64,000 nucleotides of DNA. Source: Eggerthellaceae bacterium (GTDB lineage Bacteria > Actinomycetota > Coriobacteriia > Coriobacteriales > Eggerthellaceae). The notes beneath the pieces are model-generated. The model searched no databases. It saw only the letters and a list, made by a program, of their open reading frames with translations, and was not told the DNA's origin. Both the position numbers and the translations under genes were made by a program. Location: the NCBI GenBank assembly GCA_009782615.1, contig WRIS01000004.1, forward strand, positions 62,001 to 126,000, given 5' to 3'. Below are positions 57,911 to 64,000 of the stretch, in pieces (position 1 is the first letter of the stretch; the number at the start of each line of letters is the position of its first letter).

Positions 57911-59361
57911 AGTTTGACGTATCGCTTCTGACCGATCTGTACCAATTAACGATGGCTCAAAGCTATTGGGCAAGCAAAAAGATTGATGACGAAGCATGCT
58001 TTTATATGTATTTTCGTGAAGCGCCTTTCAAGGGTGGTTTTGCGATTGCGTGCGGGATGGCGCAAGTGGCAGACATGGTTGAGCAGTTTCATTTTTCCGA
58101 AGACGATTGTGCCTATCTAGCTTCGCTGGACGCGCCAGGTGGTGGGAAACTCTTCGACAAAGCTTTTCTAGACTACCTTGCCAATCTCACTCTAGAGGTT
58201 GATATTGATGCGGTTTTGGAGGGGACGGTTGTTTTCCCGAATGAACCCTTGGTGAGGGTTACCGGTCCCATCATGCATTGTCAACTTTTAGAAACTGCGC
58301 TTTTGAACTGCGTCAACTTCCAAACTCTTATTGCAACCAAGGCGGCTCGGGTCTGCCTTGCGGCACAGGTTCCTGTGGCTGAATTTGGGCTTCGCCGCGC
58401 ACAAGGTGCAGGCGGCGGGATTTGGGCGTCACGTGCGGCGGTTGTTGGCGGGTGTGCGACTACGTCTAACGTGCTGGCAGGGAAGCTTTTCGACATACCA
58501 GTGTCGGGAACCCATGCTCATTCATGGATTATGTCTTTCGATGATGAACTTGAGGCGTTTCGAAAGTATGCGCAGGTGATGCCGAATAACTGCATTCTCT
58601 TGGTCGATACCTACGACACCTATCAAGGAGTCAGCAACGCTATAACGGTGGGTCTTGAGATGCGCGCGCGCGGAGAAAAACTGGCGGGCATTCGGATTGA
58701 TTCGGGGGATTTAGCTTGGCTTTCAAAGATGGCACGGGCACGCCTAGATGAAGCGGGCCTCCAAGATTGCGCCATCGTCCTTTCAAATGATTTGGACGAA
58801 TATACGATTCAGTCCTTGCGCAACCAGGGGGTGCAGGCAAGTTCTTATGGTGTCGGGACAAAGCTGGCAACCGCCTTTGACCAGCCGAGTTTGGGCGGGG
58901 TCTATAAACTTTCGGCTATGCGCCTTCAGGGAAGTGATGTGTGGCAAGACCGTTTGAAGGTTTCAGAGCAGCTTGTCAAGATGACCGTTCCAGGTCTTTT
59001 AGACACCAGGCGTTATTTCCATGCGGATGGGCGCATTGCGGGAGATATGGTGTTTGATATCAACGCGGAAATTGACGCGCGGGAATTGATAATTGATCCA
59101 GGGGACGCTTTGCGACAAAAGCGGCTTGCGCAAAAGCGCTTTGAAACGCTGATGCACCCGCTTGCTCGTTTGGGCAAAACCGTGCTTTCGCCTGAACAGC
59201 GCAGCGCACTTTCTGCACAAAAACGGACGAGAGCAGGGCTGGAGACTTTGGATGAAAGTCAAAAAAGGATGCTTAATCCGCATAGTTATCCAGTGGGGCT
59301 GGAATGTGGTCTTTTTGAACGGAGACATAATTTGGTTGTGCAATTGCGCGGGATTCAGTAG
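57907..59361 (+). CDS. pncB: Nicotinate phosphoribosyltransferase
   Basis: 484 residues. LLTDLYQLTMAQSYW is the family start, followed by FREAPFKGGFAIACG, EFGLRRAQG, the phosphorylated His in SGTHAHSWIMSF, LVDTYDTYQGV, GIRIDSGDLAWLS and YGVGTKLATAFDQPSLGGVYKL. It joins nicotinate to PRPP to salvage NAD. It is the longer bacterial form with a C-terminal zinc-less extension. The ATG overlaps the ricT stop by 4 nt. A DegV gene follows after 49 nt. Confidence 0.94.
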   Translation: MKFDVSLLTDLYQLTMAQSYWASKKIDDEACFYMYFREAPFKGGFAIACGMAQVADMVEQFHFSEDDCAYLASLDAPGGGKLFDKAFLDYLANLTLEVDIDAVLEGTVVFPNEPLVRVTGPIMHCQLLETALLNCVNFQTLIATKAARVCLAAQVPVAEFGLRRAQGAGGGIWASRAAVVGGCATTSNVLAGKLFDIPVSGTHAHSWIMSFDDELEAFRKYAQVMPNNCILLVDTYDTYQGVSNAITVGLEMRARGEKLAGIRIDSGDLAWLSKMARARLDEAGLQDCAIVLSNDLDEYTIQSLRNQGVQASSYGVGTKLATAFDQPSLGGVYKLSAMRLQGSDVWQDRLKVSEQLVKMTVPGLLDTRRYFHADGRIAGDMVFDINAEIDARELIIDPGDALRQKRLAQKRFETLMHPLARLGKTVLSPEQRSALSAQKRTRAGLETLDESQKRMLNPHSYPVGLECGLFERRHNLVVQLRGIQ

Positions 59362-59410
59362 TTTGGTAGGGGTAGGGTAAATGCACCCGCACTGCAAAGG
59401 GAGAAATTAA

Positions 59411-60307
59411 ATGATTCGAATAGTCACTGATTCAGCGGCATCTATTCCTGCCGATATGTTGGAGGGCAAGCCAGTTGATGTGGTCAGCCTGTTTGTCAAC
59501 CGCGACGGAGTAAGCCATGTCGAATCCGAAATGGATATCGAAGCGTTCTATACCGAAATACACGACATGTTTGACAATATCCCCACGACAAGCCAGCCTT
59601 CACAACAAGTGCTCGAAGATGTATTTTCGCGCATTGCTCACGCGGGCGACGAACTTCTGGGCATTTTTATGTCGTCAGGGCTTTCGGGAACCTACAACGG
59701 CGTGATTCGCGCCGCACAAGCAGTGAAGAGCCGCATCCCTGAATTCAAGTTTGCGCTCATCGATTCGTATTCGTGTTCTTTTGACGAGGCGTGGTCAATA
59801 TTTGAGGCAACCGAAGCGGTTCGCAAGGGATTTGACTTGGCAAAATGCGTTGATGCCGTTACTACGAGCTTGAAAGCAACACGGTTTTTGTTCACTCCCG
59901 AGTCACTCCACTTTTTGCAAAAAGGGGGGCGCATCGGGAATGCGTCAGCGCTCTTGGGCAACATTATCAGCTTGGTGCCGGTGCTCACGGTGGTGGATGG
60001 CAAAGCAGCAACGCTTGCAAAAATCCGCCAGAGAAAAAAGGCGCTTGAGCGAATATTGCAAGAATTCAAAAGCGATGTTGATGCTTTTGGCTTGAAAAAC
60101 GTTGTCGTTCACTATATCGGGGACAAGACCCCTGCGGTTGAGTGGGCAAAAAACACCGTAGAACCTTATGTTGGCAGGGCTGTGCGCGTGTTGCCCGTAA
60201 GCCCTGTTGTGGGGCTTCATGTAGGACCTGCGGTGGGAATTGCCTATGAATGTCAACAGGCTATGCCGTATAAGTTCATTCATGGAGAGCCGCCCGTCTT
60301 TTCGTAG
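59411..60307 (+). CDS. DegV family fatty-acid-binding protein (first)
   Basis: 298 residues. DegV/FakB fold: IRIVTDSAASIPADM, TTSQPSQQVLEDVF, GIFMSSGLSGTYNGV, ALIDSYSCSF, LHFLQKGGRIGNASALLGNIISLVPVLTV and a late SPVVGLHVGPAVGIAY. FakB proteins hold a fatty acid for phosphorylation by FakA, feeding host fatty acids into phospholipid. No fakA is in the window. Its usual SLG at the fatty-acid mouth is replaced by DSYSCSF, so the ligand may differ. Confidence 0.88.
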   Translation: MIRIVTDSAASIPADMLEGKPVDVVSLFVNRDGVSHVESEMDIEAFYTEIHDMFDNIPTTSQPSQQVLEDVFSRIAHAGDELLGIFMSSGLSGTYNGVIRAAQAVKSRIPEFKFALIDSYSCSFDEAWSIFEATEAVRKGFDLAKCVDAVTTSLKATRFLFTPESLHFLQKGGRIGNASALLGNIISLVPVLTVVDGKAATLAKIRQRKKALERILQEFKSDVDAFGLKNVVVHYIGDKTPAVEWAKNTVEPYVGRAVRVLPVSPVVGLHVGPAVGIAYECQQAMPYKFIHGEPPVFS

Positions 60308-60442
60308 GGTTTTCGTAGACAAAAGATTTTGCCAGCAAGCTAATAATAAAATAAGAGGTGATGAGGGGCTGTGTGTGGTCTCGAGCGTTTCTTTGTGCCC
60401 TTCTTTGATAGTGTTTGGTACCAAGACAGATAGGAGAGCTTT

Positions 60443-61375
60443 GTGGTGAAGCCCAAGTGTAATCTGATTATTGACTCATGCTGTGACCTGCCTTTTGAGA
60501 TTGTCAATCGGGAAGGCATCGAACTGGTTGAGTTTTCTTTTATTTTAGAAGACGGCGAACATATTGATAACTTGTATCAATCGCTTTCAGGTCAAGAATT
60601 CTTTGAAGCAATGCGGCAAGGCGCTGAACCCAAGACAGCACAGCTTACGATGCAGCGCATTCATGATGCCTTTATGGCTGGGGTAAAAAGCAAGATTCCG
60701 ACGGTATACCTGGCGTTTTCAAGCGGGCTTTCTGGTGCTTTTGAAACGGCGCTGATGGTGCACACGCAGATAATGAAAGAGCATCCCGATGCCGAGCTGT
60801 ATGTGGTTGATACCAAGTTGGCATCTCTTGCGGAAGGCTTGTTGGTCTATGAGGCAATCCGTCAGCGGGACAAGGGTTTGAGTGCGGCAGAACTTGCTGA
60901 ATGGGCGGCTGAAGCGGGCAATTATATTAACTGCCAGTTCATGGTCGACGATTTAGAGTCGCTGCGCCGCGGCGGGCGCATCCCTGCTTCCGTTGCTTAT
61001 GCGGGGTCAAAACTTGATGTAAAACCGCTTTTGAGCATCGACCTTGAAGGGAAGCTTTTCTTGGTGGGTGTAGCGCGGGGACGCAAGAAGGGCATTAAGC
61101 ATCTGGCATCTTTCTATGAAAAGCGTGTGGTGAAAAACGAACCTGGTCAATGCGTTATGGTGGGACATTCCGATTGCCCCAAGGACATGGAACGCTTGCG
61201 GGAAGAAGTCATGAAGATAGACAAAGACATACTTTTGATAGATTCTTATATTGGTCCCGTTGTCGGAAGCCATGTTGGTCCTGATATGCTTGCGGTGGTG
61301 TTCTGGGGGCCTGACCGCAGGGAAGATCTTTCGGTGGCTGATAAAATTGCGCGGAAAGTCAAAGGCGAACACTAG
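60443..61375 (+). CDS. DegV family fatty-acid-binding protein (second)
   Basis: 310 residues. CNLIIDSCCDLPFEI, KTAQLTMQRIHDAF, LAFSSGLSGAFETALM, VVDTKLASLAEGLLVY, LESLRRGGRIPASVAYAGSKLDVKPLLSI and GPVVGSHVGPDMLAVVFWG. It is a paralogue of the gene just upstream, about 30 percent alike by eye; paired FakB proteins often prefer different fatty acids. Start is GTG at 60443 with AGGAGA 5 nt upstream (a second GTG follows at once). The 135-nt gap before it holds no clear signal. Confidence 0.88.
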   Translation: MVKPKCNLIIDSCCDLPFEIVNREGIELVEFSFILEDGEHIDNLYQSLSGQEFFEAMRQGAEPKTAQLTMQRIHDAFMAGVKSKIPTVYLAFSSGLSGAFETALMVHTQIMKEHPDAELYVVDTKLASLAEGLLVYEAIRQRDKGLSAAELAEWAAEAGNYINCQFMVDDLESLRRGGRIPASVAYAGSKLDVKPLLSIDLEGKLFLVGVARGRKKGIKHLASFYEKRVVKNEPGQCVMVGHSDCPKDMERLREEVMKIDKDILLIDSYIGPVVGSHVGPDMLAVVFWGPDRREDLSVADKIARKVKGEH

Positions 61376-61417
61376 GCTAGAGGAAACACGAGAACACGAG
61401 GCTAGAGGAAACACGAG
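61375..61417. repeat. Duplicated 18-nt unit after the second DegV gene
   Basis: GGCTAGAGGAAACACGAG occurs at 61375-61392 and 61400-61417. The surrounding 61418-61490 continues with related GAGGGCAAGG and CGCAAGGCGA fragments. The stretch up to the next ATG looks like decayed short tandem duplication. Confidence 0.7.
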
Positions 61418-61491
61418 CGCGCATGCCGAGGGCGCAAGGCGAACTACGAACGCACAAGGCGAGGGCAAGGCTAGAGCAAAGGGCGGCTGTT

Positions 61492-62442
61492 ATGGGCATA
61501 TCATTTTCTTATCGGGGAAACGCTGCTGTGGGAGAAGCGATAGGCAAAAGTCTTGCGAAGGCGGGCTATTCTGCCCAAAGTGATATAGGCGCGTGCGATG
61601 TCGTGTTTGTTTACAGCGAATCACAAAGCGAATTAGAAGATGTGTTCTTCGAGGACAAGGGTTTGATCCAGGTTGCTCGCAAGGGCGCGCATCTGGTTGT
61701 CCTGAGTGCGTCAACCCCGAGTTTTGCTCGCGAACTAAATGCGATTGCGCTGGTCAATGACTTACATTCGGTAGAGGCTCCTTTGTATGTCATTGACGTG
61801 ACGCGTGTTGATGCGTTTTCGGATCCATCCAATCTTGGTTGCTTTTTAGCAGGAGAAAAAGCCGAACTTGAATTCGTTGAGCCTTTAATCGCGTCTTTTG
61901 TGGGCGCGGTTGAAGTCGTGGGGGCTTGCGGGTCTGCGCAAGCGCTGCGCGCATCTTATACCATTCAAATGGCCGCACAGCTTGTTTCTTGCATGGAAGC
62001 GGAAGCTCTTTGTCGCCTGTCCTCGAACCCCTCGGTGTCGCTGGGAGATTTTCTTTCAGTACAAGGGGTGCTTGTTGAAAGGGCTGCTTTTCTCTTACAG
62101 GCGCTCAAAGCCGAGCGGTTTGAAGGAAGCTATACTACAGCAATGTGTATGGCAGAAATAAGCGCGGCGCTCATGGCGGCTGACGATATCGACTTGATTT
62201 TGCCTGGTGCTGAAGCCTGCATGCATCTTCTTGAACTGCTTGCCTTAATCGGTGGGAAAGACTTAAATCCCGCAGCGCTGAGCCTGGTGTATGCCGAAGA
62301 AGCGCTCTGTGCAAAGCACGGGCTTGATTGGACTCAAGCCGAGCAAAGCTATGCTGAAGAAATGTACGATGGGCAAGATTGCGACGAACACCCCCTTCGA
62401 GGTGATTTTCCAGGTGGCTTCGGCGCTTATTCGTCGAACTAA
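61492..62442 (+). CDS. Beta-hydroxyacid dehydrogenase-like protein, degenerate cofactor site
   Basis: 316 residues. The overall layout (an N-terminal half of alternating strands and helices, then a helical C-terminal half) recalls the 3-hydroxyisobutyrate/6-phosphogluconate dehydrogenase family. VFVYSESQSELEDVFFEDKGLIQ matches the family's modification-by-residue pattern near the cofactor, and AVEVVGACGSAQALRASYTIQMAAQLVSCMEA matches the conserved helix with GxxGxGxxxK, but the catalytic Lys is absent. The start lacks the GxGxxG of the NAD site (SYRGNAAVGEAIG). It may be an enzyme-derived binding protein. Start ATG at 61492 follows AAAGGGCGG. Confidence 0.6.
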   Translation: MGISFSYRGNAAVGEAIGKSLAKAGYSAQSDIGACDVVFVYSESQSELEDVFFEDKGLIQVARKGAHLVVLSASTPSFARELNAIALVNDLHSVEAPLYVIDVTRVDAFSDPSNLGCFLAGEKAELEFVEPLIASFVGAVEVVGACGSAQALRASYTIQMAAQLVSCMEAEALCRLSSNPSVSLGDFLSVQGVLVERAAFLLQALKAERFEGSYTTAMCMAEISAALMAADDIDLILPGAEACMHLLELLALIGGKDLNPAALSLVYAEEALCAKHGLDWTQAEQSYAEEMYDGQDCDEHPLRGDFPGGFGAYSSN

Positions 62443-62473
62443 GCTTTCTTGAGTGCATTATGGGGTATATAGC

Positions 62474-63448
62474 TTAAGGTGCTAAGAGGGGAAGCGTGAT
62501 TTCAGCAAGTTCTGTTTTTGCGTTGGGGGTTGGGGGACAACCAAGGCTTTCCTGCATTTCGGTGATGTTTTTCCATAAACGCTTGGGCATGAACTGTTGC
62601 CTGAGTTCAGGATTGTAGCGCGATTCTACCGCAATGGTTTTGTAGAAACGCTTCCAGGCTTCTTGCATGAGCAATTCATCATCGGTACGTTTCGGCACAC
62701 TCAGTTGGTCTGTTTTGACCAGATACCAATCTTTCCCTTCGTAGACTCCCGCAAGATGGTGAACTTCGTCATAAATCATGAAGGCTTGAGTGTTGAAGCG
62801 TGCGGTGAACCAATCCATGACAAGGGGAATAACTGAAGCCTTAGGGTTGCATCGGGCAAACCAAAGATTGCCTTCAACCTTTTCAAAGCGGAGAAATTGC
62901 ATGATGTAGCGCTGTTCGTTGCTGACTGACCGATGCGCTGCGATAAATGGGGCAACGGCGCTATGAGCGATGTCGTCGAGGGCAGTTTTTGTGTGTTTGC
63001 GCGTGCAAAGCCCGTTGCAGTAGGGTTTGCGCCGACAGTTGGAACAGTCGTGCGGTCGGTTTTTCTTCAGGGCGTAGCGGACGAATCGATAGATGATGCT
63101 TCCGATGGCAGGGTCGTCGGAAACCGACGCATATTTGACTGCTTCGAACACGGAAGCGCCGCAGGTTTTGCAGATGCCCTTTTGAACGCGCAGGGCGTGT
63201 TCAAGGTTGGTGGGGACTTCGTGTATGGTTTGCCCGAGTCGCGGTTGAAGGTTTGCTTGCGCTACCACATCGCTGGGGTGCAGGTGTTTTGCATAAGCGA
63301 AGAAAATGGCGCTCAAAAGACCTTCGAGTGAGCCGTCAAACACCAGAGCGCTGTCTTGTCCAACAGGGGTATCCACCAGAGCGCTGTCTTGTTCAACAGG
63401 CGTATCCATCAGGGTGTTTCGTTCATCTGTGAAGCTTGGCGACACCAT
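62474..63448 (-). CDS. DUF4130 protein, partner of radical SAM DNA-repair-type enzyme
   Basis: 324 residues. VFDGSLEGLLSAIFFAYAKH opens the domain and matches DUF4130, the family regularly found next to the radical SAM protein encoded upstream. SVSNEQRYIMQFLRFEKVEGNLWFARCNPKASVIPLVMDWFTARF and YHHDEVH-like MIYDEVHHLAGVY follow. CKTCGAS and HDCSNCRRKPYCNGLC give six Cys, possible metal sites. The N-terminus has two protein repeats (DTPVEQDSALV, DTPVGQDSALV). The pair is thought to act in DNA metabolism, without proof. Start at ATG 63448, 7 nt after the stop of the upstream gene; other starts at 63508 and 63409 are possible. Confidence 0.78.
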   Translation of the reverse strand: MVSPSFTDERNTLMDTPVEQDSALVDTPVGQDSALVFDGSLEGLLSAIFFAYAKHLHPSDVVAQANLQPRLGQTIHEVPTNLEHALRVQKGICKTCGASVFEAVKYASVSDDPAIGSIIYRFVRYALKKNRPHDCSNCRRKPYCNGLCTRKHTKTALDDIAHSAVAPFIAAHRSVSNEQRYIMQFLRFEKVEGNLWFARCNPKASVIPLVMDWFTARFNTQAFMIYDEVHHLAGVYEGKDWYLVKTDQLSVPKRTDDELLMQEAWKRFYKTIAVESRYNPELRQQFMPKRLWKNITEMQESLGCPPTPNAKTELAEITLPLLAP

Positions 63449-63455
63449 GGCTTTT

Positions 63456-64000
63456 CTACCACCCTGCCAGCGCCATGCCCGCAGGTTCTTTGAGCGGTTT
63501 TGCGCCATTTAAGGGAGCGGGCAACTTTTGTGGAGGCTGAGGTAAAACCGCTTCTTTTTCCCGTGCGGCAAACAGGGGCTCCCGTGCGCCAAACAAGGGC
63601 GTTTGCGCGTTTTTGAACAGGCGCGACGTTTGCGTTCCCGAGCTTTCGAAAAGGCTCATTTGACCAGGTAGGGCGCGGTCGGCACGGCGTCCGTGCTTGC
63701 CCCCTTCGATGGGGGCTGCAAGGTGTGCCCGCAAGCCTTCCCGAGAAAAATCTGCCCCTGAACCCGTATAACTTCCGTTGCAGGTGATAAAAAACCGCGC
63801 CCGTTTATAGGCGATACCTAATTTGCGGAGTTCAGCTTCGCGCAGAGTGGTAGTGCGCCGCGCGCGCATAATGAGTTTCGCGCCGCGCACCCCTATGCCA
63901 GGCACGCGGATGAGCATTTCAAGGGGGGCGGTGTTGACTTCAATAGGAAAGCAGCCCAAGTTGTTAAGCGCCCAGTTTGCTTTCGGGTCGAGGTCAGGGT
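63456..64000 (-). CDS. Radical SAM DNA-modification/repair-type protein, partial (C-terminus)
   Basis: Reads in from the right edge; about 180 C-terminal residues are visible and the radical SAM CxxxCxxC core lies outside. DLDPKANWALNNLGCFPIEVNTAP and LIRVPGIGVRGAKLIMRARR, a helix-hairpin-helix DNA-binding motif, identify the family (putative DNA repair radical SAM protein, partner of DUF4130). KLGIAYKRARFFITCNGSY is also typical. The last about 90 residues are Pro/Ala/Arg-rich and contain two similar FGAREPLF/FAARE segments. The reaction is unknown. Confidence 0.8.
   Translation of the reverse strand, partial: PDLDPKANWALNNLGCFPIEVNTAPLEMLIRVPGIGVRGAKLIMRARRTTTLREAELRKLGIAYKRARFFITCNGSYTGSGADFSREGLRAHLAAPIEGGKHGRRADRALPGQMSLFESSGTQTSRLFKNAQTPLFGAREPLFAAREKEAVLPQPPQKLPAPLNGAKPLKEPAGMALAGW

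Overview
The window looks like chromosome from a strictly anaerobic, mid-GC actinobacterium of the Coriobacteriia type. The signs are a two-cluster monomeric [FeFe] hydrogenase, a desulfoferrodoxin, a ThyX thymidylate synthase, class I (Fe-S) fumarase, ribosomal proteins S2 and L31 with long Ala/Glu-rich tails, and a LytR-CpsA-Psr protein. This placement rests on gene content alone. No rRNA, tRNA, CRISPR array, transposase or phage gene was seen.

Layout. (1) 1-18944 is a cell-surface polysaccharide locus. It holds six glycosyltransferase genes, one of them with two GT2 domains, and a nucleotidyltransferase/aminotransferase fusion of the PntC or phosphocholine-cytidylyltransferase type. It also has a WbpA-B-D-E set for a UDP-2,3-diacetamido-glucuronic acid donor, a Wzx-like flippase, a DUF2142 membrane protein and a Wzm/Wzt ABC exporter. 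The Wzt ATPase carries three repeats resembling cell-wall-binding repeat 2 (CWB2). (2) 19199-20883 is the [FeFe] hydrogenase and a small membrane protein. (3) 21037-27650 is a his operon, hisZG(fused)-hisD-hisC-hisB-hisA-hisF-hisI. hisH is missing, and a 60-nt mini-ORF sits exactly where hisH would be expected. (4) 27955-33479 holds transaldolase, Rho with an Asn-rich insert, SppA and a divergent methionyl-tRNA synthetase. (5) 33841-37512 holds rpsB, tsf and murA. (6) 37543-49255 is mixed housekeeping: LCP protein, Nfu, small Cys-rich proteins, Lgt, desulfoferrodoxin, racemase, L31, methyltransferase, ThyX, YqhQ/DUF1385 and CapA. (7) 49510-54424 runs topA-mdh-fumarase alpha/beta. (8) 54485-62442 runs tmk-holB-ricT-pncB, two DegV proteins and an unassigned dehydrogenase-like protein. 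(9) 62474-64000 is a DUF4130 protein downstream of the C-terminal end of a radical SAM DNA-repair-type protein.

How the genes fit together. The first 19 kb should build and export a surface glycan rich in acetamido-uronic acid, possibly carrying a phosphonate or phosphocholine group. LCP and CapA could act on wall-linked polymers. Hydrogenase, malate dehydrogenase and fumarase suggest fermentative metabolism with a reductive oxaloacetate-to-fumarate branch. Desulfoferrodoxin covers accidental oxygen exposure.

The observations I rate highest are: a G9 tract that forms most of the spacer of a consensus-like promoter (43116-43142), a layout typical of phase-variable promoters; the Wzt-CWB2 fusion; the hisH-sized gap with its possible scar; the PntC-like fusion; and a possible AUA start codon on the flippase gene.
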